A program made the position numbers and the translations under genes. 64,000 bases of DNA from Parascedosporium putredinis (lineage: Eukaryota; Ascomycota; Sordariomycetes; Microascales; Microascaceae): NCBI GenBank assembly GCA_949357655.1, contig CASHTG010000015.1, positions 2,170,001-2,234,000 on the forward strand, given 5' to 3'. Within the stretch, counting starts at the first letter, position 1. Each line of letters starts with the position of its first letter. Shown here piece after piece: positions 43,440-55,178 of the stretch. Under the pieces are notes generated by a model that did no database searches, was not told where the DNA came from, and worked only from the letters and a program-made list of their open reading frames with translations.

Positions 43440-46400
43440 CTGATGCTGATGTGGCAATCAATAGCGAACGGTCCGCCTCAGGTCAACGGTGCGAGCTAAT
43501 AAGCACACGTGCTAGCCGGCGATGAACTTGCAGTGGACGGTGGCCAAAGGGTCCCGCCCGTATCGTAAGCTCAATATCGTAGCGGACTTCTTCCTGATCG
43601 TCAACCCTAGATAGGTTGTAAGCAACTAGCGATTTCGCCGCTTACCTACTGGGGTTCAACTAGGCTAGTTGGTATCGATATTGACTTTCGTTGTCCGCGT
43701 GGCTCTTACAATCGATGTAGGCTCGAGATAGCAATGAAAGACCGTCAAGAATGCCTTCAAGTTCGATGCATGCGGAAAGACCATGGTATATATAAATATA
43801 AATTATCCCGAGCCAAATTTGGGCGTGGTCATCTCGGAACTTGACAAAATCAATCATCTCCTGGTCCAACAATGATCATTTTGTTCAAGTTTGTCCTGGT
43901 GACTTAACGTGCGCGACGTATTTTCAATGTAAGCCACAAAACATACCACGAGACCCGTCTTTCGAGAAAGCGGAGGTATAAACAGGAAAGAGGACAGGAA
44001 GCCTAAAAGGAATTAAAGGGAACATTTAAAAAGGGTAATAGTCTAAGCCCAAGTTCGTTGACGTTGGACTAGCCGCTCTTATATCTGAGTTCGACATTTT
44101 TACTGCTCTGTAGAATCCTCTCCTTGAAGCATGAAGATGTGCGATGAGATATTGCTGCGATATCAGAGAGAAGTGATTATTACACATCACCGGATTGAAC
44201 GCATCATTTCGTACATGTACTACAAAAGTTGACTACTTCATGTTCGCAGCGATGGAGGGAGGAGGGGACCCCCTATCAACTCGGGGAGGCATGACAAAAA
44301 TGTCTTGGACAAATGATCATCTGCTCGTCCTTGCAAGGCTCATGATTCCACCCCCATTCAAACATACATGGAGTGAAAGGAATCGACTTGAGAAGGGAGA
44401 GAAAAAAATAAAAAAATAAAAACTTGAACAAGCCATCAACTCGGATACGGGATTGCAGAGGTGGTCATTTTTGACGGGCGGGAGGCGCGCGCCAGAGCAG
44501 GGGAGGGCTGGTCAAGTGCAGCGCTCATTATGAGGATTCTAATGTTAGCAAAAGTAGCGCTGGGCATCCGTGCTCACCACGGAGCACTCCTTTCAATGTT
44601 GCGTTGGCCAGCCAGGGCCGGCGGGAAGGAGAGACGCGTGCTTCCACAGACTTCGATGCAGGTCATCACATCCTCACCCGGCCCATTCGAGACGGTGTCG
44701 TCGGAAGCCACGCTGAACGCCACACACGGATATTTCGGATGCATGGGTCTCCCGCTAGCGAGCCAGCTCTTGGATTCGGGAGGCAGCTCTTTGGCGGCTG
44801 GGTCTAGATTCGTGATGCGATGCTCTACACGAGTGTACGTCCAACTTCCCCCTTCCGCTAATCTTGATGTGCACAAAGTAATTGATGCCGGCACTCTCCC
44901 TCTCGTACCTTCTTTTCCCCAAAGAATTCGTCATGAAGTTTACGACTCCCAAAAGAGTCAGGAGATGATGCACTTCTCCTTTGATCTTGGTGTAATACCA
45001 AATCAGGGTCCGAGGACTCCAACTTGACCGTTGTGCCGGCCACCCTCCGAGACAGATAGCCGCCCAAGACAGCGCTTCCAAGAGGGGTCTGGGGGGAGGC
45101 ATCGATTCGGAAGAATCAAGGGCGACCCTCGAACTCCTCGCCGAGCCATTCCCTGCTTGCCTCCCCCATCCCAGACCCCGGAAACCCGCAACGGGAGCAA
45201 ATACCGCAATCGCAATAGATGGTTTCAAAGGTGAACAAAAGAAATTATGAAGAGTCTGTACCACATCGCCATGAGGATTTTGCCGAGGCCTGAGCCTACC
45301 GTGATTGGCTGACACGTTGGACACCTGGGCGCTTAATCGCTCTGCTTGGGCTGTTTCTTAATATATCTCGCCTCTTGGCTTCCAACGGTCCCGCACTCGT
45401 GCATCTCCTTGGTGCCAGAATACCACCTTGACTGGCTCTGGCCCAGCCGCCTGTGCAGAAGGCGCTCAGATCGGAGATCCACACTCCAGCACGAACCGAC
45501 CAACCTCCTTGCTAGAATTTGCGCAAGCGTGGGTCCCCTCCCGGCGCCGTTGCCGTCCGGTCGCGCCCTTCCCATCGTTCCATGTTGTTTGGCTCTCCCC
45601 CAAAAACTCCCCAAGTCGACAAAGTGCAGGGTTTGGGCCGTCGGTCTGGACTGGGCTACTCGCCTCGCGCCTCAGCATCCATTCTTCCTTTGTAGTCGCC
45701 GCCAAGTCTCGGGGAGAAAAGATCCCTCTACCATTGCTCGGATAAGCAGGTGGAAATGCCCTGTCCCTTGTACGAAGTATCTTGGAGAGCCAGCCAGCCA
45801 GCCAGCCAGCCCGCAACTTTGCCTCGTCGACTCGACGGGGTAGCACTGGCACGAGTCCGGACTCCATCGATCCATTGCGTCCCCCCTCCGATCAATGGAC
45901 CCGCCGCACGTACTGCTACCTCAAGTCCTGTGTCCTATGCCGTTTTTTTTTTTTTTGCGGCGGGAAGCCTTGAAAGTCTTCTGAGAAGACAACCACACAC
46001 TTGTTCGTGGACGGACTCTTGGCAGTAGGTCGAGGAACACAAAGTCTCTTCCCCCTCTCTTGCTCTCTCGGTCTCTCGTCAGCCCATGACTCGCTTGGTG
46101 ACCCTTGCCACACCCTGAATTGCGCGGCCGCCTCGGCTCTCCTTCTCGATACTTTGTCCAAGTGCATTCTTCCTCCTTGTACTCCCAGTTCAGTCTTCCT
46201 CTGCTTATGCCGCTTCTCTATTGGCTGCCATCTCCGCTGACGGGTGTACGGGGTACCGCAAATTGATCCTTGAATGCTTTCCGCCTATAACACTTCCCCT
46301 CTCCCATCTAACCCGACTTTTAAAGAAAACCCCATTTCGTATTATTCTTTTCTCAAAGCACTTCGTCCCGGTCCTTGATTACGTTGACTCTCTTCACCAA

Positions 46401-46702
46401 AGAGTTTTGTGTGTGTCTGCTGCCTCGTTTCTTCCAAGATTGCTCTGCTGCTGGACTGCTGCTTGAACTTCTTTGCTCGACCTGGCTGTCGTTTCGCTTT
46501 CGAAAGGCCCCTCATACCAATTCACTTCGATCTCGGCCATCGGCGCGAATCCTCACTCCCGCTCACGACTCTAGTCACAACTATATCCACGCTATATTCA
46601 CCCAAATTCCTGGACCTGCCTGGACTCGATCGTACCGTCTCTTCTTCATCGGAATCTCAACGCCAACAGGCATAGCTCGTGCCGGCAGCGCCTAAAGAAA
46701 TC
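43440..46702. other. Mostly intergenic 3.3 kb
   Basis: The left 200-400 bases may hold upstream exons of the His-rich gene. Beyond that I recognise nothing coding. Several 100-190-codon frames on both strands overlap and lack domains. There is a (CAGC)5 tract at 45791-45810 and a long C/T-rich leader before the X325-type gene. Confidence 0.5.
45791..45810. repeat. (CAGC)5 microsatellite
   Basis: Five perfect direct copies of CAGC in non-coding sequence. Confidence 0.9.
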
Positions 46703-47571
46703 ATGTTCAACAACGTCCTTGTACAGCTGGTCCTCGCGGCCTCGCTCGTCTCCGGCCATATCCTCATCACTTACCCTGGCACCCGGGGCAACAGTTTCAT
46801 AACGAACGATACCTTTCCCTATGGCATGCAGTGGACTCATCCATGTAAGTTGATTTTCGCTTTACCCAAGCTTATTGTGTCCTTGCTCATCGTTGTTTTT
46901 CCTCGTATAGGTGGCGGCCTAGGTCTTTCAAGGAACAGGACGTACTGGCCGGTGAATGGCGGTGCGGTTGCCTTCCAGCCCGGCTGGTTCTCCGGACACG
47001 CCACTGCTCTTCTCTACATCAACATCGGGATCGACTCCGACGGCCCGGATGGCGGACCCATGAACTTCACCACCCTCTCGTCAAGCCGTGGCAGCTTTTG
47101 GGTCCCTCGAACGGCCCTTACCCCGGGACCCTCTGCATCCCCAACGTCGAAGTCCCCAGCAGCTTGGGCGTCAAAGTTGGCGATAAGGCCACCATTCAAA
47201 TCGTCGAACTCGCGGGCCACGGTGCTTCTCTCTTCGCGGTAAGCAACCACATCCCCATTGACGCTTTCTCTCGCCCGGGCGCCATCTTCAAGATGGGGAA
47301 CAAGGACTAACACTGAATATAGTGCTCTGATATCATATTCGTAAATCCCGACGACGAGCGCCTGCCTCCTCTCAACAATTCTATTTGTTTTAATACTACC
47401 GAACTTGGCTTCGGCGACTTGTACACCATCACTACCAAGCCGCAGGTTGTCCTCAACAGCGAAGGTGTCCGGACTTCCGCCGCGACAGGACATCTTGACA
47501 CGACCTCCGCCTTCAGGTTATTATCCAGCCTTGTTCCGGCCGTCCTCGGTGGCATGGCCTTCCTCCTATAA
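46703..47571 (+). CDS. X325/BIM1-like LPMO-fold copper protein, secreted, probable GPI anchor
   Basis: Exons are 46703-46844, 46911-47238 and 47323-47571, joined in phase. A signal peptide (MFNNVLVQLVLAASLVSG) would be cleaved directly before a His, giving HILITYPGTRGNSF as the mature N-terminus. That His is the defining first ligand of LPMO-like copper sites. Further conserved parts are GMQWTHPCGGGLGLSRNRTY, WPVNGGAVAFQPGWFSGHAT (second His), GPYPGTLCIPNVEV and a Cys-containing C-terminal domain (CSDIIFVNPDD, NSICFNTTELGFG). The end is Ser/Thr-rich and then hydrophobic (SLVPAVLGGMAFLL), as in GPI-anchored proteins. Known members bind Cu but lack polysaccharide oxidase activity; BIM1 of Cryptococcus acts in copper uptake. 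One C is missing at 47073-47075; with it the exons sum to 720 nt, 239 residues. Confidence 0.9.
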
Positions 47572-48484
47572 ATGTATAAATGGGAAGGATAACCAGAGCC
47601 TACATGAAGCGATAACAACATTGATTCCCCGCCGCCTTTCTTCCTTCCTCTCCCTTCCCCTCCCTCTCTCCCCTTTTTCTTCTATCTCTGTCTTTAATTA
47701 TACCTCTCTTTTCGGGTTCTCTTAGCCTGGCCACTTGGGGAACGCTCGTCCGGTCATCTTCCTCGGGCGAGGCAGCAAACTTGCAACGTCCATGGGATAC
47801 ACGGAACCTGCATGATTACACCACGGAAGGATTTTGCAGGAAAATATCAACTTGGCGTTTATTGGGAGGGTTTTTATCCATCATCTTTTTTTTTCTTCTT
47901 TCATTTATGTTCTGGGTTTCGGAGCGGAACACGCCAATGGCTCCGTCACTTCTTTTCTTTGTATATAATGGAATGGATGTATATACCAGGTTTTTGTCTA
48001 GCGCACTCGTTCTCACATTGTTCTTACCGATGATGAGCATCACCAGGCTGGTATACCGCCGCCTCTTACGTTGGGGCCCTTCTAGGTAGCAATATAGAAG
48101 TACTCATACGAAATACTCGACTTTATTTATTTCTTTTCACCATCTGAGAATCCGTGTATACATTTACAGTTTAGAGAGAGAAACAGGTGAGAGCGGCTTG
48201 AGGAAAACAACGGAAATTGATGTCCCGAAGGCCAAGAGGGGCGGGGCATCAACATCGAAAAAATAGCCGAAGGAAAAAAACCGGGATACTTTCAAAGTGA
48301 AATAAAGATATCCGCGTTATCGCTACCATGAGTTCCGACCAAGATCAAGAGACAGAGAACAAGAGAGAGAGGGGGTGAGAGGGCGAGAGAGGGAGACGGG
48401 CGAAGGTGGGTCAAAACATGGGAGGAGGGTGTGGGCAAAGGGGCGCCAGGAGAATGGGTACGCAGGATGTCTCTATTGATCCGG
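47572..48484. other. Intergenic between convergent X325-type and OST1 genes
   Basis: Pyrimidine-rich then A/G-rich facing 3' flanks. Open frames of about 100 codons at 47781-48089 have no recognisable feature. Confidence 0.6.
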
Positions 48485-50140
48485 TCACTTTCTCGTAGTC
48501 CTGGAGAAGCCAACATTGAGCCCGCCAACTACCCAGCCAGCAACAAAGATGCTGAGAGTAGATAGGAAGATGACGAGTGGCTTTCGGAGACCCGCCAGCA
48601 GTGGGTAGGTGTAGGTGATGATGACCTCGCGGCCCCGGAATTCATCGACAATGTTCTTGGCGGTGATGATGATGGCAGTGCGGCCCACGGTGTCAAGGTA
48701 GGTCCTCCTGATCGTCGTGGTCGACTCGGTAATGGCAGATTCGGGAATCGTAGTATAAAACTTGATATTTCTGCAACAAGACTGGATTAGCCGTGCGTCA
48801 TTATTATTTTGCTAAGACAAAGGGAACAAGAACTTACTCGGCACCCTCGGGAAGGAGGACCTGGAGGCGAACCTCGCTGTACTCAATGCCTTCAGGCTGC
48901 TTAGGGCCCTCGAGGAAGGGAACGTTGAGAACGTATTCCCCAGACTCGGTCCTCCTCAAGTGGCTATTGGCGTTGGCGTTCCAGCCAATGGTGAAGGGGT
49001 ACTTCCAGCCGCCAAAGACGGGGTAGCGGGGCTTGGCTTCGAGGAGGGCCTCGCGCTTGTTGCTGCGGAACCTCGAAGTGGTAACATTGCCGATCACATC
49101 GGTGTAATAGGTATCGGCGCTACCGACGCTGAGTGGGAACTTGAGCTCCTTGAGAGCCCAGGTCGTGGGGTTCGAGTATTGCGACTGCTGCCACTTGACA
49201 CGGCTGAAGGAGCTCGACATATTGGCGCCGCGGTTGTACAGGTCGTAGCGTTCCTCAAAGGCGACATTGCCACCCCAGTGGCTGACTTCGATATCTCGCT
49301 CGAGGGTGGCAACGTGAAGGACGGGCTTGGTAAACTCGAAGCGAACACGGGCGGGGCGTGAGCGAAGGCGGCCTGCTCGCCGTAAGGGCCGTAGACAAGT
49401 TTGGAGCCCTGGTTTTGGGGACCTTCGCCAATGGTGGTGAAGTCGGGGATGTTGCTCGAGGAAAATTTGACTTCGGTCTTTTGCTTAGCGGTTACGTAGG
49501 CAGACTGGCAGAAGGCAGAGAAATCGTAGGTCAGGTACTGCTTCTCATCCTGCCTAATAGAAGAGGGCAGAGGGGCATAGGCCTTGAGGTAACTGAAGGA
49601 GATGCCAATTGTTTGTTGTTCTCCAGCCTTCAGGGCCTTGGGGAGCTGAATTCGGTAGTATTGGGTATCGCTATGGGAAACGACAAGTTAGCTTCCAAAG
49701 TATCAAGAGATGGATATACATGATATGTATGAGTGCGTGTGTATATACTCCTCGCGGCCTCTGGCTTGAGAGAGTATATTCCTGCCCCTGAGACATACCT
49801 TCCGTTGTCATACTCGACGGGCAGAACCTCGAATGGACCGGCGTCGGAGTTTTCCTATCATTGACCTCGATGCCGCCCACGCGGGCGAACTGATCGGCCG
49901 TGAAGGGAAGAAAGTATTCGTCGACTAGGCCGGGCGAGACGTTTTCAATAAGGACATTGATGTTTTCTTTGGCGTAGTTCTTCTCTAAAGAGATGATGTG
50001 GACCAAATTTTGGTTCTTGAACGCCTTGGGGGCTCGAAAGAGGAGGGGAGGACAACCTTTGCGGTCGAGCGGCCCTCGGTGCTGGCAGCGGATGAGGCCA
50101 GCAAGCTCGCGAAGATGGCGCTGATTGATAGGAGCTTCAT
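48485..50140 (-). CDS. OST1: Oligosaccharyltransferase subunit Ost1 (ribophorin I)
   Basis: ER membrane subunit of the complex that transfers the dolichol-linked glycan to Asn. Exons are 50140-49799, 49670-48838 and 48770-48485. A signal peptide (MKLLSISAIFASLLASSAAS) opens the protein. Luminal blocks include NLVHIISLEKNYAKENINVL, EYFLPFTADQFARVGGIEV, KQYLTYDFSAFCQSAYVTA-like sequence, ERDIEVSHWGGNVAFEERYD and FGGWKYPFTIGWNANANSHL. A single C-terminal membrane helix (LVIFLSTLSIFVAGWVVGG) precedes a short cytosolic tail. Three bases are missing: in the T run at 50037-50039, the G run at 49854-49855, and the C run at 49353-49356. With them the exons total 1464 nt, or 487 residues, the normal length. 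It is divergent from hexokinase. Upstream, phosphomannomutase in the same window supplies GDP-mannose to this pathway, but the genes are far apart. Confidence 0.94.
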
Positions 50141-51665
50141 GGTGACTGGTTACGGACGAGACAGCGCCTGGCAGCTCGGGTGCCCTTGGGAATAGATGAT
50201 TGACGTTGTCGAAATTCCCAGGGTTGTGGTGGAGATGAAGTGTTGGGGATTACGCTTCTCGCCGTTGCGCTTCAGGGAAGTCGTCGCGGCTTCGAAAACA
50301 GCTTGCAGCTTGAAAACGCATACGTTGCTCCAATGTGAAGGGATCCGATTTTCCTAACTAGGTTTAGCGTTCACGGGTTGCCCAAGCACGGCAAAAGGTG
50401 AGTGTCAGACACATGGTGGAGACACCTTCCAGCCAACGGTTTAACTGGCTCACAATATTATCACGTGATCATAGCTGTATACACATGGTGCCAGCTGTCG
50501 ACTACAGGGCTCGATGTTCCCCACCTCGATACTCCGAATGACGTTGATTTCTTAGCACGAGGGGAGCAGTCAAGCTCAAGCGCTGGACAATTTGAGATGG
50601 ATCATTCATGGGCTAGCGGATAGCATCACTGGTGCTCTGAGAACTTGCTGACCCCACGGACACCGCATCCGAAGAGTGGGCTTGTATATGGGCAATCTCC
50701 TGAGAACTAGCTGACCCGGGCGTTGGCACCAGCTCCAGTAACACTTATGACGCTGATCATATCCATCACCCGTGCGTTTGGCAGCGAGGGGGATGCAGTC
50801 CACCTCTCGCCCCGATATTCAAGGCGGGCTTTTGAGGCAACTGTGTAATCGACGGCCTTGGTCATACACTCCAAGTCTTTAGCTGTGGACGAAGCTCGAA
50901 CCGTTGATATCCCTACTCGTAGTGTAGTCTTGAAAGTCGGGAATACCTTGCAAATGTGGAAGCCTCAAGAGGGGGCACTTTCGACCCAGGTGGCTCATTC
51001 GCCGTGAGAGTGTGGGGAAATGTATCCTGAGCTCACCCGTCAACCATCCATTGATGTAATGAGGAGAGCTAAACATGAGGCGCCGAGGCGCCTGAGCCGA
51101 TCTGGCTCCCTAGGTTCCCACTTTACTTCAAGGTACTATTATTACCTGCACCTTCCCCCACCTTTCAAGGGGACAAAGTCGAAGAGCTCCTCCCTCCCTT
51201 CCGCGAAAGAGAAGAATCTATTCCATAAGATTAACTTCTCGTCAACGAGCTTTGTCGACCCTCTAGCCTCTTTTTAATTCGACTACTTTATATATAATTC
51301 GTACCAAGCGTGCTGAACTGATCTCTTGCCACTAATACCTCTTTTCGATCTACTCTGAGGCACCATCATCTCTCGGAGCTTTACCCCACCACGCGCACTT
51401 CTCAGAGCTCTCTCCTACCCATCTCTATAAATCCATCCACCATCTAGACCCGCGGGACCGAGTTGCCAGTACGTAAAATCTCAACTCACTTCTTAAAAGA
51501 AAGCCCGACCCTTCCGATAGCTCCACAGATCAGAGAAGATAGTGGATAAGAAAGCACTGCGACCGTTCTGCCCATAGCAAATTCCTTTTCCTCCCTCCAC
51601 GAGGCCAACCCTTCGCCCCTGCTTGCTAACTAGCTGCATCGATTCCTTAGAGCCATTTCCCAAAG
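50141..51665. promoter_or_regulatory. Divergent promoter region, OST1 / hexokinase
   Basis: About 1.5 kb. It contains a TCACGTGA palindrome at 50461-50468. The last 400 bases before the hexokinase ATG form a C/T-rich leader. No gene is recognised. Confidence 0.5.
50461..50468. promoter_or_regulatory. TCACGTGA E-box palindrome
   Basis: A perfect 8-bp palindrome, about 320 bp from the OST1 start and 1.2 kb from the hexokinase start. The same octamer occurs in the condensin/exchanger divergent promoter. The binding factor is inferred to be of bHLH type. Confidence 0.4.
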
Positions 51666-53500
51666 ATGGAAAAACTACCGCAACCCCTCCAGGATGCTGT
51701 CAAGGTGCTGGAGACTGAATTCACTGTGAGCACTGAGAAGCTCAAGGCTATCTCGGACCACTTCGCATCGGAGTTGACAAAGGGTACGTAGATATCTCCA
51801 AAGTTTGAATTGCGGTCCTTGTGAAGCGCAACGCTTGGGTTTAGTATACCAGTTCGTCCGCTTCGAACCTTGGCCCTCTCGCTAACCCAAGCTGCAGGAC
51901 TGACGACCCAGGGTGGGAGTATTGTAAGAATATCGCAGTTTTGATAACCACACATAGCATTGGTTCAAATGCCCATCTTTTGCCCCTCACACTATGAGGA
52001 CTAACCTCTCCTAAGTGGATGGCGCTGACTGAGACCAATAGCCAATGAACCCGACATGGGTCGTAGCCCTTCCTACCGGCCATGAAACTGGGTCCTATCT
52101 TGCGGTCGACTTGGGCGGAACCAACATGCGAGTTTGCCAGGTAACTCTCGCAGAGAAGCAGTGCGAGTTTGAGATCATTCAGTCCAAGTATAAGATCCCC
52201 GACAACCTCAAGGTAGGAAACTCTCACGACTTTTGGGAGTACCAGGCAGACTGCGTACAACGTTTCCTCCAGGAACACCACCCTCAACCCGTCAAGAAGA
52301 AGCTGCCCCTTGGTTACACATTTTCGTACCCTGCCACCCAAGATTACATCAACCACGGCATCTTACAGCGCTGGACAAAGGGCTTCGACGTCAAGGGTGT
52401 TGAAGGTCAGAACATTATTCCTTTGTTCGAGGCTGCTTTGGAAAAGAGGGTAAGAGTTGCCAGCCATGGGCAGGTCAAAAAAACAAACGAAACTTGGGCC
52501 GCCTACTAATCACGCATGCGCCCCTGTAGAATGTTCCTATTGCCGTCGTCGCCCTGCTCAACGATACTACCGGAACCCTTGTAGCTTCAGCCTACGCTGA
52601 TCCCAAGGTTCGCGTCGGCTGCATCTTCGGGACTGGCTGCAACGGAGCCTACGTTGAAAACTGCGGCTCCATCCCGAAGCTGGCGCACCTCAACCTTCCC
52701 GATGACCTCCCAATGGTAATCAACTGCGAATGGGGCGCCTTCGATAACGAACGGGTCATTCTTCCGCGCACACCGTACGACGTCATCATCGATGAAACGT
52801 CCCCTCGGATGGGTCAACAAATCTATGAGAAGATGGTGGCTGGCCTCTACCTAGGAGAGCTCTGGCGCCTAGTTGCCCTGGATTTGCATGGGAAGGGGCT
52901 CATATTTAAGGGCCAAGACACTTCCAAGCTCGAAGTCTCCTATTCTCTCGACTCCTCACTGCTCTCCGTGATTGAAGCGTAAGTGCCTAGCGTTCTCTGC
53001 CGTCACGTCCAAGTCCACTGACGAACCACCGTTTTTGTTTTGTTTTTTGTGCAGCGACAACACCGAGAACCTGCAGGAGACCAAGGACATCATCCAGAGT
53101 CAACTGGGCATCACCAGTACCGACGATGAGCTCAAGGTGCTCCGTAGGGTTTCGGAGCTTATTGGGCTTCGCGCCGCCCGCCTCACAGCATGTGGTCTAG
53201 CTGCCATTAGCAAGAAGAAGGGCTGGAAGGAGTTCCACGTCGGAGCCGACGGCTCCGTCTTCCATAAGTATCCTCATTTCAAGAAGAGGCAGGCAGCTGC
53301 TATGGGAGAGATCCTTGGCTGGTCAAAAATCCGGACCCCAACGCGGAGAACCCCATTGAGGTTGTGGCTGCTCAGGACGGTAGCGGCGTGGGCGCCGCGC
53401 TTATTGCCGCCCTGACTTACGAGCGTGTTCGGGCTGGGAACACTGCAGGTGTTCATAGGCCCGAGATCTTTTTGAGACTGGGGACCCGAAGAAGGATTAA
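51666..53500 (+). CDS. HXK1: Hexokinase
   Basis: Phosphorylates glucose, fructose and mannose at C6 with ATP; cytosolic entry step of glycolysis. Exons are 51666-51783, 51898-51923 (26 nt), 52042-52449, 52530-52978 and 53055-53500. Motifs are the phosphate-1 loop AVDLGGTNMRVCQVT (residues 69-83), the sugar-binding LGYTFSYPATQ and RWTKGFDV, LLNDTTGTLVAS with the catalytic Asp (about residue 196), and GCIFGTGCNGAYVEN. Later parts are INCEWGAFDNERVILPRTPY and the adenosine-site GADGSVFHKYPHF ... GSGVGAALIAAL. Two bases are missing, in the A run at 53325-53329 and near 53463-53466. With both, the gene ends FETGDPKKD at TAA 53498-53500 and totals 1449 nt, 482 residues. Without them the frame appears to stop at 53415. 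It is convergent with the RMT2 gene. Confidence 0.95.
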
Positions 53501-53765
53501 CTTGTGCCCCTTAACGGGAGGCGAGGCTTACGGGAGGCTGGGAATACATCCATAACCCACTGTAATGTAGCCTTAGCGAGCAAAATTCGGTGCCCTTTGG
53601 CAGTGTTGGGTATTCCCTATTGACATGAATCTTTTCCACTACTGGGTCATGCATCCGCGGATTTATTTTTGCCTCTCCGAGACCACCCTTGCTCCCCCTT
53701 TCCTTTTCTTTGATTCTATGTCTACTATATTCTTTTGTTTTTTTTTTTTCTTTTCTTCTTTTCAT

Positions 53766-55178
53766 CTAGCCCATGAATGTACAGATTGGAAGTCGGTATT
53801 CTGTAGTTGTGTCAGGAGCGTTGCGCATGTAGCAAAAGGTTGATTTGGAATAAAGCGGAAGGGTCAACTTACTATCGAGGGTCCAATACCGTCTCCTAAC
53901 CCCTTCCCACTCACCTTTTCCTGATTCCTCGAGACCTTTCATATCCACGTCAATCACATCCCACTCCAGGTCCAAGCCGGCCTCGGACAGGTGCATCTCG
54001 ACGACGGCGGAGTACACGTCGTAGCAGATCTTTCGATCGGCACCAAGCCCGTTGAAGAAGCCGAAGCGGCCTTCGTAGTCGAGCAGCCCGGGAATGAAGT
54101 CGCTGAAGAAGGAACGGAGCTGCGAGTAGTCCTCGCCAAAGGTGTCAAAGTAGATGGCATCGTACGTCTCGCCCTTCTCTAGCAGGGTGGGGAGGACGTC
54201 CTGCCAGCGGCCGGCGTGAACCTTGAAGGCGCCGTCCTCGGGCCCGCTGCGCTCCCACTCGGCGCCAAACTTGGCACCGGGCTTGGAGAGGTGCTCGAGC
54301 ACGGCGGGATGGGCCTCGATGATGTGGTGCACGGCGGGCTTGGCGTCGACAAACATGGAGTCGATGATGCCCATGCCGAGGCCGACGTTGAGGATGCGCT
54401 TGCCGGGCTCGAGTCCGGGGAGCAGCGCGTCGACGCTGCGGCGCATGATGTCGGTCTCCCAGGCCATCATGACGCCGTTGCCTTCGTCATCGACGAGCTT
54501 TCCGTCCGAGTAGGTGAGCTTGGAGCGGAGGTATTCTTCGCTTTTGATTTCCTTTTCGTCCGTCTCTGGGGGCTGGAAGCGCTTTTCGGGCTCCGGCTCG
54601 GAGGATTCGACAGCCTGGGCCTCGACGGAATCCTGGGCCTCGGTCTGTTGGTCGCCGTTTTCGCCATTCTCGCCATCAGCGGTGGTAGCCGGGGCAGCGT
54701 CTTCAAGGTCGACGTCTTCGTCCTCATCGCCCCCGGAAGATAGTTCGTCGTAGCCGCCTAGGAGACCAAACAGCATCTCGGCCCGCACGCCGGCCTCGAC
54801 GCAGAGCTTGTATAATTGGGACTGGCCGAGGCGGGCGGCTACGCAGCCGGGGGTCTCGTTGTTATTATCAACGTCGTTCCATATGGCGCCGGAAAAGAAC
54901 AATTCGCGGACGACATCGATGGCCTCTTGGACGGCGCCGTCGGGCTCCTCGGCATCATCCGCATCGGCGGCGGGGTCGGCAGGGCCACAGGATCGGATGG
55001 CGGCATGGAGGGGCGTCTCTCCGGTGGTCGGGTCCTGGCTGCTCGCGTGACCGGGTACGTTGAGAAGGGGTTTTAGCCCGCTTAGGTCGCGGGCCCAGGC
55101 GTGGTACAGAATCTCCTGGGCGGTGGAGGGGCAGTCCGAGGACACACGTGCCTGGAGGGAGTCGTCGGGGGCGGTCAT
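53766..55178 (-). CDS. RMT2: Protein arginine N5-methyltransferase Rmt2
   Basis: S-adenosylmethionine-dependent enzyme that methylates the delta-nitrogen of arginine; in yeast it acts on ribosomal protein Rpl12. The start MTAPDDSLQARVSSDC precedes an ankyrin-type N-terminal region (GETPLHAAIRSC, NNNETPGCVAARLGQSQLYK). An acidic linker follows (SSGGDEDEDVDLED). The GAMT-like methyltransferase domain has VMMAWETDIMRRSVDALLP, motif I ILNVGLGMGIIDSMF, post-I HHIIEAHPAVLEHL and YDAIYFDTFGEDYSQLRSFF. Exon 1 runs to 53873. A 72-nt intron (53801-53872, gtaagt...ctacag) joins TLD to KYRLPICTFMG, giving 446 residues. The intron is a multiple of three without a stop, so an unspliced reading is also open, but the spliced end matches the family. 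No frameshift is present in this gene. Confidence 0.94.
   Translation of the reverse strand: MTAPDDSLQARVSSDCPSTAQEILYHAWARDLSGLKPLLNVPGHASSQDPTTGETPLHAAIRSCGPADPAADADDAEEPDGAVQEAIDVVRELFFSGAIWNDVDNNNETPGCVAARLGQSQLYKLCVEAGVRAEMLFGLLGGYDELSSGGDEDEDVDLEDAAPATTADGENGENGDQQTEAQDSVEAQAVESSEPEPEKRFQPPETDEKEIKSEEYLRSKLTYSDGKLVDDEGNGVMMAWETDIMRRSVDALLPGLEPGKRILNVGLGMGIIDSMFVDAKPAVHHIIEAHPAVLEHLSKPGAKFGAEWERSGPEDGAFKVHAGRWQDVLPTLLEKGETYDAIYFDTFGEDYSQLRSFFSDFIPGLLDYEGRFGFFNGLGADRKICYDVYSAVVEMHLSEAGLDLEWDVIDVDMKGLEESGKGEWEGVRRRYWTLDSKLTLPLYSKSTFCYMRNAPDTTTEYRLPICTFMG
53801..53872 (-). other. Stopless 72-nt (3n) intron in RMT2
   Basis: Retention would add 24 codons in frame before the last 11. It has a gtaagt donor and an acaactacag acceptor. 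The spliced product restores the family's usual D-K-Y-R-L-P ending, so removal is favoured. Confidence 0.75.

Noticed and set aside
44461..45027. 188-codon open frame
   Set aside because: No domain, no promoter features, and equally long antisense frames over the same bases.
45346..45843. 165-codon open frame
   Set aside because: Composition is random-like, it overlaps antisense frames, and it includes the CAGC microsatellite.
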